A stretch of DNA of 64,000 bases from Diploptera punctata (GCA_030220185.1 JASPKZ010007531.1:62001-126000), one strand, 5' to 3'. Positions 10,131 through 20,645 are shown, counted from the stretch's first letter. Translations and numbers: made by a program. Notes: generated from the letters alone by a model not told the origin.

Positions 10131-10974
10131 TGTACGTAAAACGGGGCTACTTTGACAGATTTTTGAAGGTTTTTAAGGTCTAACTCGTATGATTTATGCT
10201 GAAAAAATTGAATGTATGATTTATTGTATCAATAGAACCTTAGACTATAAATCCCATTTGGTACTGTTCTCAAATAAAAACTTAGTAGGACAACAATGAG
10301 TTTTGTTTAGGTCTGTTTTGCCCATGTGCTGGGGCTACTTTGACATCACATTTATTTTCACTATAATTCCAAGTAGACCCACTGTAGGTACTACTTTGAC
10401 ACCAATTTATCTTTTTATAAATATTTTTATTGTAAACAACCTTACTACAAATGTTTTTATAACTGTAATTTGACAAAATAAACTTAAACTTCTTTATCAA
10501 TTCTGACACGCAATAGAACACAAACATTATATAGTTATTGTAGTTAGACAATCAGGAATTAATTAGAAAACATGAATTTTTGAAACAACAGTAGAAAATT
10601 AAAAAAAAAACAGATTTTCGCATCTCATCTTCATATATTTCACATTCATATTGAGAATTGTTCGATCCTCTGTTACACATACCACAGACCCAGAGTTTGC
10701 ATCTTACACAACAATTCCAGTCCTTACCCCTGTAAAATCGAAAATCACAATTTTATCCTTGCTGGAAATTCATTGTTCTTGACACAGATGTGTCTCCAAC
10801 AATTAACATCCTCTTTTAAAACAACTTAATTATTCGTGCGCCTTCAAGGAAATGTGTGTACACCACTGAATTGTTGTCAAAATAGCCCAAAACACGCAAG
10901 AAATTTAAAATGTCTAAGAAGCCCCAATTCTGTCAAAGTTGCCCCTCGAGTCAAAATAACCCAGTTTTACGGTA
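10131..10974. mobile_element. Non-autonomous element with about 25-bp inverted ends
   Basis: The left end GTAAAACGGGGCTACTTTGAC and the right end, read inverted as CGTAAAACTGGGTTATTTTGAC, match at most positions. Both are flanked by TA. Further copies of the word CTACTTTGACA lie inside (near 10330 and 10395). No transposase frame. Probably a MITE of a TA-target superfamily. Confidence 0.55.
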
Positions 10975-11191
10975 ATTTATCCAAAAAAAATATGTGAAGG
11001 ATACGATTAACTGTAACTATTTAGGCTATCTAGCCTATATTAAAATATTCAAAAATATTATAATAGGGCCTAATGTTAGATAATAATAATTTTAAAGACA
11101 TATAGCCTAATTATATTCGTGCCTAGACACTAAAAATATCTAAGCAATTACATTTTCATGACATTCCGGTTTATGACAATCAATAAACTAA

Positions 11192-11757
11192 AAATTAAAA
11201 AATAAATAGTAGTTAAAAAAACATAAAACAACACGCTTTATTAGAAAACCAAACTAAAAAATAAATAATAGTTTAAAAAACTAAAACAACACGCTTTATT
11301 AGAAAACCGAACTAAAAAAATGAAAAATAATTTTAATTTCCAACACGCTTGGGATAAAATTAAAGTAGTCAACAAAAAAATCATCTCCAACACATCTAGA
11401 ATAAAACTAGAGTTATCTACCAAAAAAAAAAAAAAAATACTATCAAAATTGTGGGGAGCTTTTTACGGTTTTTACGTTTTCTTCTTAGAGACTTTACTTT
11501 TACCAATAGGCCTATCTGTTTATTATCAAATATATTAATTGATATAGAGCATCCCACGCTTTTGATGGTAAAATTATTTATTGTTGTAGATAGGCCTAAC
11601 TCTAGTTTTATTCTAGATGTGTTGGAGTTGATTTTTTTGTTGACCACTTTAATTGTATCCCAAGCGTGTTGGAAATTAAAATTATTTTCCATTTTTTAGT
11701 TCGTTTTTCTAATAAAGCGTGTTGTTTTGGTTTTTTAAACTATTATTTATTGACTCT
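11192..11757. mobile_element. Foldback MITE (repeat T) with partly duplicated terminus
   Basis: Arms of about 190 bp (11256-11450 and 11550-11755) are inverted copies, sharing ACAACACGCTTTATTAGAAA, TTTTAATTTCCAACACGCTT and TCTAGAATAAAACTAGAG. The outermost 60 bp is duplicated in tandem at 11192-11255. No ORF belongs to a known family; short frames on both strands mirror each other because of the palindrome. A second, truncated copy is at 15377-15735. Confidence 0.8.
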
Positions 11758-11964
11758 AATTAAGTAGCCTACCGTAGTTTACGTGTCTTGTCATAATTCA
11801 TTAGGCCTAAATAGGTATATTAGGCTAAGTTTAGCATTTTCAGATCCTATGGTTACAATATTGTCTAGTCTACTTGTAATAACCAAGTTTTTCTTGTACC
11901 TATTTTAAGGTGCTTTGGGGCTGTTTTTTTTCTGATTTTATTGATTCTATGTAGCTTTTACTTA

Positions 11965-12410
11965 CATAGGCCTACAGAAAATATCCAAAAGGTAGTGTTA
12001 ATATACATTATACGAAACAAATCACTGCATTTTAAATGAACTGAACTTTCTTTGAAACAATATAAAACAATAAATACGTACTTGCGGCCATGTTATCAAT
12101 AATTGTTCTCAAGGCCTCCTGTTGTTTGAACTAATAAACATGGCCCACACTGTTAACGTTAGTCAATTGTTTATAATGAGCGCAAATATTCCCAACAAAG
12201 ATATTATTATTTTACTATTATTTATTATTTTGAAAACACCATCGAGCAAAAAATAATGTACAACGCACGTTTGTGGAGTGTTTTACAGAATCTCGGAAAT
12301 TAAAAACTTCGCTATTGCTCGGTTTTTTCCCTCGATTCTGTAAAAACCACTTCCCAAACTCGCATCGTAATATAGCCTACTATTACAGTTCTCAACCTGA
12401 GATATTTGTC
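11965..12410. repeat. Repeat S, single-arm copy
   Basis: Matches the central part of the 8.3-9.2 kb inverted repeat (AAGGTAGTGTTAATATACAT, GAAACAATATAAAACAATAA). It then continues into a block shared with 63105-63350 (GTTAACGTTAGTCA, TTACAGAATCTCGGAAATTA). The block contains a small imperfect palindrome around ACAGAATC / GATTCTGT. Class unknown. Confidence 0.65.
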
Positions 12411-12559
12411 CTATAAGATGTGGAGTCTTCAAATTTTGAACTGAATCTCCGTTATTTTTAATTTTCGACCTCAGACTGAATCATCCAGCCTCGATATGAC
12501 TTAGTCGAAACACTTAATCGAAATTGTTTACGGTCATTCATTCATTTTGAGAATTTTCC

Positions 12560-12740
12560 TCATCATTGAGCTAATGTTTTCCAATTATTGCCTGTATAAT
12601 CTGCCATCCTCAAATCATAGTTAATTTGATTCTCCCACCTCATTCTTGGCCTATCAACTGGGCCTTTTCCCTCTGATTTTCTTACAAGAATCTTCCATGC
12701 AAGTCTTTAATTTCCCAATCGTGCCATATCAATGGGAATT
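12560..12740 (-). mobile_element. LINE family 1 fragment
   Basis: The minus strand encodes pieces of the AWK.LV.KSEGK.PVDRPRMRWEN, INYDLR and DYTGNNWKTLAQ region of LINE family 1. It lacks both the RT part and the extreme 3' end. Confidence 0.75.
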
Positions 12741-12896
12741 ACAACAATAAACATCTAAACAACATAGAATTTATTAATATTCACGCTCTTACATAAATTT
12801 GTTTAAATATAATGCATATTTGAGGAAATTTCGTAAAAGAACACCGAAAAGCACAAAACCAACCAATCTTAGTAATAAACATGAATTTAAAAAAAA

Positions 12897-12960
12897 ATCA
12901 TAAATGACTGCGCCAAAGGCTTCTTGTCTTATCCACTCGGCTACGGCGCGAGACCTATAG
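12897..12960 (-). mobile_element. SINE B tRNA-like head, truncated
   Basis: The minus strand shows CGCGCCGTAGCCGAGTGG and AAGCCTTTGGCGCAG, the head of the SINE found complete at 46698-47043. The body is missing. Confidence 0.6.
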
Positions 12961-13017
12961 GCCCTATTTAAGCTATTAATAAAAATTGTGATACATTTTA
13001 TTAAAATTACCAACTCA

Positions 13018-13085
13018 CTAACTCATTGGCTCTATCGAACCCGTAGGTTCATGACCGCGCGGACATAAGCTCTCCATACATCCAT
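13018..13085 (-). mobile_element. LINE family 1, extreme 3' end only
   Basis: The last 65 bp of LINE family 1 (encoding RAYVRAVMNLRV, then the stop) in minus orientation, 5'-truncated near 13085. Confidence 0.75.
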
Positions 13086-13099
13086 ACGGACTTACATAT

Positions 13100-13375
13100 T
13101 TCAGTTTGCAACAAACATTCACAAATTTCCCTTAATTAAAGTTCTCCGTCGTTCTCTGTCCTCTGTGTCTTCATCTGTTACACCAAATTTCGTCTTTGAA
13201 TTTTGATTGTTGTTATTCTTCCAAGTTGTTCTTGGTCTTCCTTTTCTGCTCCTTGTTTCAATATTCCATGCATAGACAGCTTTAGGTAGTCTTCCATCCT
13301 GCATTCTTGTTACGTGTCCATACCAGTTTAGCCTTCTGTGTCCAATCTCATCCATTATACTTCTTTCTGCATTCG
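13100..13375 (-). mobile_element. LINE C-terminal fragment (YGHV type)
   Basis: Minus strand: MDEIGHRRLNWYGHVTRMQD, GRLPKAVYAWN, RSRKGRPRTTWKN, then a divergent end. It has the RLNWYGHV..M and GRPR.TW blocks. It lies head to tail against an oppositely oriented LINE starting near 13405. Confidence 0.8.
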
Positions 13376-13404
13376 TTCATTTATTTATGATCATACTTAT
13401 AAAA

Positions 13405-13715
13405 AATGCAGAAATGAAGATGTTGAGAGCAATAGCAGGATACCAAAGGACCGATAAAAAGAAAAACGAAGATATAAGAACAGAACTTAATATATTTAAT
13501 CTCTGTGAAAGAATAGAATACTATCAAAATGCTTATCTTCAGCACGTATTACGAATGAATGAACAGCGCATACCAAGAAGAATGTATAATTATAAACCAA
13601 AAGGGAGAAGAATGTTGGGAAGACCATTGAAGAGATGGAAGGACCAATTCGACCTATAATGAGATCGAAACAGGCCGTTGGGCTTAATCCTTGTTGATGA
13701 TGATGATGATGATGA
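13405..13715 (+). mobile_element. LINE family 3, 5'-truncated copy
   Basis: Continuous frame NAEMKMLRAIAGYQRTDKKK, EDIRTELNIFNLCERIEYYQ, HVLRMNEQRIPRRMYNYKPK, RRMLGRPLKRWKDQFDL, then a stop and a (GAT)n tail to 13715. The frame is open to its stop, so this copy is fairly young. A longer copy is inverted at 56353-57199. Confidence 0.9.
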
Positions 13716-13744
13716 TGACTTATTAAAAATGAAAAAAAAATCAT

Positions 13745-14185
13745 TATTAATTTTTGCTTTAAATTGTTTTTAACATTTGGAGTGACATTCTAAATTACAT
13801 TGTAAGTGTAATTATAGTTCTTTGAGCATTTGTATAAACCAGTCTACTACTTCCAAGCTTCTGAGAAGATATTTTTAGATTTTATGACTATAAGCAACGC
13901 TGCTCTCTACACATCTGCAATTTCCTCAAATTGCATTCTCTTTGTTACAATACCAGACAGAAGTGATCCTATTAGGTCTATCTTCTGTTCTGTTAAATGT
14001 AGCCTACATTAATAGCATTTGAGAATAGCTTTTGCCCAAAAAACATTGTTAAAAGAACGTGATTTATAATCAGACAGAACGCGCTTTTACCTCGCCCAAA
14101 ATAAATAAAAGAAATAAAATAAAAGACTTAATCTTTAATGGCTTAGGCCTGTATAAAAAACGAGAAAAATATTATAAGGCTAATC
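13745..14185. other. Unassigned AT-rich DNA
   Basis: No family signature found. Confidence 0.4.
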
Positions 14186-14189
14186 TGAA

Positions 14190-14488
14190 TACGTGCTGCC
14201 TTGTCACGCAGCGAGCCCAGGTTCAATGCCCGGTCGGGACAAGCTTCCTGGGTGAGGTTTTCTGGGGGTTTTTCCTCACCTGTCAATAAATCTCAGGATG
14301 TTTAGGACTCAACGGTCCCCGAAAATCATCCGGCCATCAACACCATCCTTATTATTATCATCATCATCATCATCCTTCACCGGTGTGGAAAGCTACCACA
14401 CCTATAATTCCCTGGTAAAGCTGCAAAGCATAGCATGAAAATGCTATGATTGCAGTGAAAGACCTGCCCTTGGGCAGAATTACTATGG
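14190..14488 (+). mobile_element. tRNA-derived SINE C
   Basis: The head begins mid-tRNA (GCTGCCTTGTCACGCAGC, B-box-like AGGTTCAATGCCC). The body follows with GGGTTTTTCCTCACCTG, a CAT/TCA run, CCTTCACCGGTGTGGAAAGC, TAAAGCTGCAAAGC and a terminal GGGCAGAATTACTATGGAT. The A-box half is missing. Related copies: 30158-30471, 30551-30864, 34830-35010, 43885-44212, 53595-53690, 55240-55350 and 59406-59710. Confidence 0.85.
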
Positions 14489-14502
14489 ATGGATGAAATC
14501 TT

Positions 14503-14815
14503 AATATACTTCGGCCTGAGTGAACTAGTGGTTATGCTCCTTGCCTCTGGTGCTGAGGGTCGCAGGTTCAAATCTGGCAGGAGTCGACGGATTTTTTTAG
14601 GATGGAAAAATCCAAGGAGCAAGTCCTCCGGGAGGGATCTTAAGCCGTGGATCTCGAGCCTGAGCATTTTTAGGTTCGTAAAAGATCCTTAAGCCTGAAT
14701 AAAAAAATTACCGCCCTCATATCCTAGTAGGCCTAATATCTTAGTTGTCTATTAGATGTCTCATTGAGTTAGTAGGGCCTATGTTGACCGCATGCCATTC
14801 ATGGCATATATGGGT
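14503..14815 (+). mobile_element. tRNA-derived SINE E
   Basis: Head: A-box-like TGAACTAGTGGTTATGC and B-box-like GGTTCAAATCTGGC. The body carries AAATCCAAGGAGCAAGTCC, TCCGGGAGGGA and CCTTAAGCCTGAATA. It starts 15 bp after SINE C ends, suggesting a preferred insertion spot. Other copies: 18190-18455, 18985-19205, 33215-33590, 33772-34170 and 60623-61026. Confidence 0.85.
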
Positions 14816-15069
14816 AAATAAGGTAAATAAATTACCTTGGTGTAGTAATTTCTAACAAAGGAGAGGCTAAGGCTCAACATTAATCTTAATACATAATATT
14901 TTTAGAGTTTTACTTTAAAAATTAACCCTAAATAATCGAAATATGTCTTATGTTAAATATAGGCCTAGGACTAACATATATTTTTGTAAAGTTTAATCGT
15001 GGATTAATTTCTTAGAATATTTCATAAATTGAACTTTTTTTTGTACGAGTAGGCCTATACGTAGATAAG

Positions 15070-15376
15070 TAAAGTAAAGTGTTCCCACCACAGGCCTTGG
15101 GAGGCCCTTGGGGTAGAAGGAGGTTAAGGCTCCCACTTTTTCTAGACAATCGGTACTTGATGTCAGCCGGGTTGTCAGCCCTGCATGACGGCCGCCTTTA
15201 CCCCCAGAACAAGCATCTAGTACTCATTTCAGTTAGAGGCTGAGTCGATCCCAGGACCATGGTGCCACCAGAAGGTTTAGGTCCGTTTAAAAATCCTGAT
15301 TCATCGGGACTTGAACCCTCGACCTTCCGGTTTGTAGCGCACTGCCTTAACCACTGCGCTACGGCGTGCCCCCCAT
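15070..15376 (-). mobile_element. SINE A, minus-strand copy
   Basis: Full-length relative of 3199-3506, with the tail (AAGTAAAGTAAAG) on the left and the tRNA-like head at 15300-15372. No convincing target duplication: only GTAGATAA against ATAGAGAATAA. Its right flank is the middle of the foldback element T, whose left arm is missing. Confidence 0.88.
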
Positions 15377-15735
15377 AGAGAATAAAACTAGAGTTATCAA
15401 CAAAAAGAAAATAATTTTACCACCAAAAGCGTGGGGTGCTTTTTATGATTTTTACATTTTCTTCTTAGAGACTTTACTTTTACCAATATATGTTTATTAT
15501 CAAATATATTAATTGATATAGAGCACCCCACGCTTTTGATGGTAAAATTATTTTCTTTTTGTAGATAACTCTAGTTTTATTCTATATGTGTTGGAGGTGA
15601 TTTTTTTTGTTGACCACTTTAATTTTATCCCAAGGGTGTTGGAAATTAAAATTATTTTTCATTTCTTTAATTCGGTTTTCTGATAAAGCGTGTTGTTTTA
15701 GTTTTTTAAAACTATTATTTATTTTTTTATTTTAA
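15377..15735. mobile_element. Foldback element T, truncated second copy
   Basis: Matches the centre and right arm of 11192-11757 (AGAGACTTTACTTTTACCAA, CCACGCTTTTGATGGTAAAA, AAAGCGTGTTGTTTTAG). The left arm stops exactly at the SINE A boundary, so a deletion accompanied or followed the SINE insertion. Confidence 0.75.
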
Positions 15736-15835
15736 TATTTTACAGAATAAGATAAAAATGTAGGGCCTAAATATCTTTAAATTCGATACTATGGTAGTAT
15801 GAGCTAAAAGTAATACTCTTCTGAAAAAAATCCTC

Positions 15836-15922
15836 CCACCCGGATTTGAACCAATGACCTATGGATTACTGACATTATATACCACTACAGAGTTCACCGC
15901 TCTACCAACTGAGCTCTTACAA
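15836..15922 (-). tRNA. tRNA-Tyr-like pseudogene or SINE head with intron
   Basis: Minus strand: AGCTCAGTTGGTAGAGCGG (D arm, A box), GTGAACTCTGTAG, an insert TGGTATATAATGTCAGTA, ATCCATAGGTCATTGG, then TTCAAATCCGGGTGGGAGG (T arm). D arm, GTA anticodon, post-anticodon intron and variable region resemble animal intron-containing tRNA-Tyr(GUA). The acceptor strands do not pair well and an extra T precedes the anticodon, so it is a pseudogene or SINE-derived, not a functional gene. Confidence 0.6.
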
Positions 15923-15967
15923 CGATTGACTAAAAAGTCGACAAGTCCGCAACCTATTATACCAGTT

Positions 15968-16305
15968 TTAATTTTTTTGATTTTCTGATGATTATGGCCA
16001 GGATTTTAGAAACAAAATATGAAATTATTGAATTGTCACGGGTTCTTTACAAGTATACAAAGTTTCAAGTCGATCCAATGTTTCTAAGTGGGTCAAAATA
16101 GTTTTCAAAGATTCCGTTACATAGATACAAAGACACTTTTTTTTATTTTCTGACAATTCTGGCCAGGATTTTAGAAAAAAAACATTAAATTATTGTATTG
16201 TCAGGGGTCCTTTATAAGTATGCAAAGTTTCAAGTCGATCCAATGATTTTAAGTGGGTGAAAATCGCGTTGAAAGATTCCGTCACGTAGATAGATGGATA
16301 GATAC
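15968..16305 (+). repeat. Direct repeat, two units of about 170 bp
   Basis: Two adjacent units share GGCCAGGATTTTAGAAA, AAGTTTCAAGTCGATCCAAT, AAGTGGGT.AAA and AAGATTCCGT.ACGTAGATA. The second ends AGGTCAAGCTAATATAAAGC, a phrase I associate with 3' ends of insect repeats. No ORF. Confidence 0.7.
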
Positions 16306-16855
16306 AGGTCAAGCTAATATAAAGCGTGTTCTTGCCTTGATTTTCCTGCCGTTTTAGCCTGTTTAAAACATGAAAGATTGTGTATTAGGCCTATTATTAA
16401 ACACAAGGGATAGGCTAATCAATTTCATAAGAATGACAGAGATTATCGATCCAGTTAAAGTGGCGATATGGTCTTTAGGTTTAAAAGAAATCGATATTTT
16501 ATTGGGAAATGGTTACACGAAGATGCTGAGAATGCAGAGTCATTAAAAAGAGAACAGAAACACCATTAAAAATAAATGGAGCATTATAAAAGACATATTG
16601 TCATAACGTGTGAGTTATGGCACGATGGAGTCGTGTGTGTTGACCTTTTAGCGACAATATAAAAGAACGTAACTAATAACAGTCCTATGTTTTTCCAGCT
16701 ATTGCCACGCGAATGTTTATAGACATTAATTACAAGTTAATAATACACTATATTAATTTTTTTAAACTTTTATAGAAATTAATCACTATGAGGTTTAATT
16801 TATTCCACAACAACATAATACTAATATCTTCAACATTTATAAAGATAATGAAATC
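16306..16855. other. Unassigned DNA
   Basis: Nothing recognised; weak degenerate LINE sequence may begin about 16800. Confidence 0.35.
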
Positions 16856-17762
16856 TCTGTTAAACAAGATGGCAAATTATCTTCTTGGGAAAAGATCATC
16901 ACTGGAGTAAGACAGGGATGTGGACTTTCACCGGTGCTTTTCATTATATATGAATAAATTAATAAACGAATGGAGGAAAACACAACGAGGATATATACCC
17001 ATCAATAGGAACCCCAAACTCGATGCTATTCTTTTTGCAGACGAATTAGCTCTACTGGCACTTTCCGAAAATGATTTGCAACGATCAATTTATAATTTAC
17101 AAAAAATAGGTGCCAAATTTAATATGGAAATATCAATTAACAAAACTAAAATTATGGCATTTCATGGGAATGACCCCATACAAAGTAAAATCTGTCTCCA
17201 GAATAAAATTTTAGAGAGATCTAATCAATTTAAATATCTTGGATATTATCTCTCTATCTGGGATGAAAAAGATATCCCTGAAAAAAAATTACTAGTAATA
17301 ATAAAAGTTTAGGAATTATTAATCAAGTTATGAAACCATCCCTTGTACAAAAAAAAACACCAGATTACGTTTATATAACACTTTGGCTAGACCAGTGTTG
17401 ACCTATGGTAGTGAAGCATGGACACTAAAAAGACAACATAACAGCAGAATAACGGCTTGTGAAATGAGATTCATGCGCAGAACAGCAGGTTACACCAGAT
17501 GGGATCGGAAAAGGAACACCGATATCTTAAAAGAATTGAAGACTACGCCAATTTTGGAATATATTAAACAGTAACTTACCAACTAAATTGGAAACACCAT
17601 CTTGAAAGAATGAGTTCAAATCGGATCCCCAAAGCTGTTTATAATTATATACCAAGAGGACGAAGATCACTGGACCGTCCTATGAAACGCTGGAGGGAAA
17701 ATTTTCTATAGGATCGTAACAGGCCTTGGCCTAATACTTGGAAGGAAGAAGAAGAAGAAGGT
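16856..17762 (+). mobile_element. LINE RT relic, FADE variant
   Basis: Reads ISVKQDGKLSSWEKIITGVR, RQGCGLSPVLFII, INRNPKLDAILFADELALLA, KFNMEISINKTKIMAF, FKYLGYYL, LARPVLTYGSEAWTLKRQ, ACEMRFMRRTAGYTRWDRKR, then frameshifted GRPMKRW-like sequence and a GAAGAAG tail. RT motifs are in the right order. The active site FADD reads FADE, an extra inactivating change on top of three frameshifts. About half of a usual RT ORF is present. Confidence 0.88.
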
Positions 17763-17769
17763 TTAATTT

Positions 17770-17991
17770 ATGGTGAAATTAAATGTTTCTTACCTCTCCT
17801 CATAAAAATCTTCTAATTAGATCGCGATTTCGAGACCATAACGGTCTCATCTTCAGTACTTCTTTGGCGACTGATGTTATGTCGATCGGAAGAAACTCTT
17901 CTTCTTCCCTCTGTTGGTTCATCGGTCCACCAACAGATCTACTTAGAAGATTTACATGAGGAGAGGTAAGAAACATTTAATTTCACCATAC
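17770..17991 (-). mobile_element. Foldback insertion with hammerhead-like core
   Basis: Inverted arms of about 50 bp (TGGTGAAATTAAATGTTTC... at 17771, ...GAAACATTTAATTTCACCA ending 17990) enclose a hammerhead-like motif at 17819-17858. Same organisation as 7302-7552 but unrelated arms, hence a different subfamily. It directly follows the tail of the LINE at 16856-17762; no clear target duplication. Confidence 0.7.
17819..17858 (-). ncRNA. Small hammerhead-like ribozyme motif
   Basis: Minus-strand order: TA, core CTGAAGA, an extra T, hairpin GAGACC-GTTAT-GGTCTC (6 bp), core GAAA, palindrome TCGCGA within ATCGCGAT, then C and TA pairing back to the start. All hammerhead core positions except the tolerated seventh match CUGAUGA/GAAA. 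As elsewhere, stem III can only form between two molecules or two tandem copies. Confidence 0.65.
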
Positions 17992-18189
17992 CATATTAAG
18001 TCTATGTAATTAGACTATTTTGGGTTCAATACCTAATAGGCCTACCAAGATTTATTATCAACCTATCAATAATGGCAAAGCCCATTGTTGAGTCATAGCC
18101 TCTCCTTTGTGACTTTGTACCTTCTTAACTTTTAGGCTATAGACAAAGTTAATTTTTTAGTAAACTTATTTGCGGATAGATGTCATGGG

Positions 18190-18455
18190 TGCCATGCGGT
18201 CAACACACCGAATCAATGAGGCAACTAAGATATTACTAGGATGTTGATATTGGTACATTTTGCTTAGAGGCCTCTTCATTCAGGCTTAAGGATCTTTTAC
18301 GAGCCTGAAAATCTTCACACTCGGGACCCAGGACTTAAAGTCCCTCCCGGAGGACTTGCTCAATGGATTTTTCCATTCTAAATTATCCATCGACTCCGAC
18401 CGGGTTTGAAACCGCGACCTTTGGAACTAGAGGATAAGCGATTAACCTATTTTTA
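18190..18455 (-). mobile_element. SINE E, minus copy
   Basis: AGGCCTCTTCATTCAGGCTT, TTTACGAGCCTGAAAATC, AGTCCCTCCCGGAGGACTTG and the degraded tRNA-like head near 18395-18450 place it in family E, inverted. Confidence 0.8.
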
Positions 18456-18549
18456 TTCTAAGTTATGAAAAAACTATGCATATGCAGACTACACTAGACT
18501 TAATCTATAGGCTTATAGGCTAAATACTAACTTAAGAGTTAGATTCTAA

Positions 18550-18945
18550 GTATAGCCTATCTAACTAACTAACTAACTCACTGGCTATCGAACCTATAGG
18601 TTCATTACCGCGCGGACATAAGCTCTCCATATATCCCTATCCTCAGCTAATATTTTACAATCATCCCCTGTATAATCTACTTTCTTTAAATCATGGCTAA
18701 TAATATTCTTCCACCTATTCTTGCTCTACCTACTGACCGTTTTCCCTCTGATTTTCCTACAAGAAACTTCCATGCACATCTTTCATTCCCCATTCGTGCC
18801 ACATGTCCTGCCCATCGCACTCTACGAGACTTAACTGTTCTTATTATATCTGGCTTCCTATAAATACCATGTAGCTCACTGTTATGTAGATTTCTCCATT
18901 CACCTGTCTGTTCATCTCTCTTAGATCCTAAGCATAAAGTTACTT
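18550..18945 (-). mobile_element. LINE family 1 fragment
   Basis: Starts with a CTAA-repeat (the 3' tail, read inverted). The minus strand then encodes decayed versions of RAYVR, KK.VDYTGDD, RGKRSVGRA, AGHVARMGNERCAWK, HGIYRKPDI and DEQTGEWRN. It ends at about 18945 beside a TAGGCCTA octamer. Confidence 0.85.
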
Positions 18946-18984
18946 AGGCCTAGTATATTTATTGTAGAATCGATCGATTTTTTT

Positions 18985-19205
18985 TTTAGGATGGAGTCCT
19001 CTGTGAGGACCGACTTTAAGCTGTGGGTCCCGAGTCTGAAGATTTTTCAGGCTCATAAAAAACCTTAAGCCTGAATAAAGATGCCTCTAAGAAAAATTTA
19101 CCGACATTTTTCATACCAGTAGGCTTAATACCTTAGTTGCCTGCTAGATGTCTCATTGGGTCGATATGTTGATCGCATACCATTTATGACATGTTTATGG
19201 AAATA
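18985..19205 (+). mobile_element. SINE E, headless copy
   Basis: Body only: GGATGGAGTCC, AAGCTGTGGGTCCCGAGTC, ACCTTAAGCCTGAATAAA, CCTAGATGTCTCATTGGGT-like. The tRNA-like head is absent (5' truncation). Confidence 0.75.
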
Positions 19206-19229
19206 AACGTAAGCCCTATTAAATTAATT

Positions 19230-19450
19230 TGGTCTAGGTAACCCCGACAAGAATGCAGGAAGACAAGCTTGTAAGAAGAATATACAAATGGAAACCAATA
19301 TGCACCAGAACAGCTATAAAATATATAGGCCTATAAGAAATGAAAATTGGAAATTGGCCAGTCTGTATCCAGAATAGATCCAGGTGGAGAAAAATTGTTG
19401 AGGAGACCAAAACTTCAATGAGGTTGTAGTCGCCTACTAAAGAAGAAGAA
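19230..19450 (+). mobile_element. LINE C-terminal fragment
   Basis: Reads RMQEDKLVRRIYKWKPICTR, MKIGNWPVCIQNRSRWRKIV, EETKTSMRL, stop, then a GAA tail. The RSRWRK..EE end is typical of LINEs; two stops are present. The family occurs only once here. Confidence 0.75.
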
Positions 19451-19464
19451 GAACCCCAACTAGT

Positions 19465-19800
19465 CCCGCGCCGTAGCCGAGTGGTTAATGCAAGATGCCT
19501 TGGCGCAGAGCTACAGGACTTGCGCTGGCTCGGTTCTCCAAGGGGAAGACATTTTTTCATGGAATTTCGGCCAGTATAGGATCGGTATCGACCCAGCATC
19601 GTGAGGCATTTGGGTAGCTACAACAAGTAGCGACCCCAGGTTGAGAAAACCAGCTATAACGGCTGGAGGACCCGACAAGCTGACCACATGTCACCCCTAC
19701 ACTGGCTATATCGTCTACCTCTGTGATTAATACATATGGATGTGATGACAGCAGCCGGCTGGTAGGCCAAGGGCCTTCTAGGCCTGTTATGCCATGGAGT
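19465..19800 (+). mobile_element. tRNA-derived SINE B
   Basis: Head: CGCGCCGTAGCCGAGTGG, with A and B boxes and a Leu/Ser-like long variable region. The body includes ACCAGCTATAACGGCTGG, CTGACCACATGTCACCCC and CAGCAGCCGGCTGGTAGGCC. The best match is the inverted copy at 46698-47043. Confidence 0.82.
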
Positions 19801-19864
19801 CTTCTTCTTCCTTTGGTTTCAAGCTTTTTTTTTTTTTACTTCGCTTATTATTTAGTGAAAATAT

Positions 19865-20310
19865 TTAAGTAAGTCTTCTAAGAACCTTGGCCTCCTTCAT
19901 AATAACTGCCCATTCTTCTCTATTACTAGCTTTCTGTCTTCATCTTTTCACCTTCAGTTGTCTTAAGTCTTCCTCAACCTTAACTAACCATCTTACTTTC
20001 TGTCTTCCAACCTTTCTTCTTCCTTCCAGTTTCCTTTCTGAAATATTTCTTGCACCTTTTTCTTACTCCATCCACAACACATGTTCTGCCCATTCCAGTC
20101 TCTTTCTTCTAATATCTCCTACCAGATCTAAATCCCTATATAATTCTTTCAATATCTGGTTCGTTCTAATTCTCCATATATCTTTTTCCTGTAGGATACT
20201 GCTCAATATAGGCCTATCTTCCTTAATATTTTTTTTCGCATATATTTAATATGCACTTATCTTTTTCTGATAATGTCCATGTTTCGCTTGCAAACATAAC
20301 TATTCGTTTT
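19865..20310 (-). mobile_element. LINE C-terminal fragment (EWAGHV type)
   Basis: Minus strand: TWTLSEKDKC, NQILKELYRDLDLVGDIRRK, RLEWAGHVLWME, KLEGRRKVGRQKVRWLVKVE, DLRQLKV, REEWAVIMKEAKVLRRL. A clear LINE C-terminus, nearly open. The same 3' end recurs at 53438-53580. Confidence 0.88.
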
Positions 20311-20448
20311 CAATATTGTTTTATATTGTTTTAATTTTTGCTAGCCTGCTTATTGATCTTGACTTAAAAACTTGATTTAATGCATAGAAGCATCTATTGC
20401 CCATTGTAATCCAATCTCGAACCTTTTCATCTAATTCATTTTTTGTGG

Positions 20449-20645
20449 TAACACTGGTCAACATGATTTTTGTGTCATGAGTACCAATAGCTGTACTTAA
20501 TGCAGTTTTTTTTTATCGTGTTTTCAAATATATAGGCATATTCGGAATTGTTCCATCACCCACAGTTTTTTTTTATTTCAATTTCAATTAATGTATTTAA
20601 ATATTTTTTTTTTTGATAAAAGTTTTTTCGACCATTTGTCCATCT
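20449..20645 (+). repeat. Repeat V, copy 1
   Basis: About 195 bp shared in the same orientation with 38184-38378: AACACTGGTCAACATGATTT, GTACTTAATGCAGTTTTTTT, TTTCAATTTCAATTAATG, TTTTTTCG.CCATTTGTCCA. No coding content. Flanked at 20640 by short ATCT and ATC repeats. Confidence 0.75.

Noticed and set aside
19887..20249. 120-residue plus-strand ORF, Ser/Leu/Phe-rich
   Set aside because: Antisense shadow of the LINE C-terminus on the minus strand (RLEWAGHV, KEAKVL).
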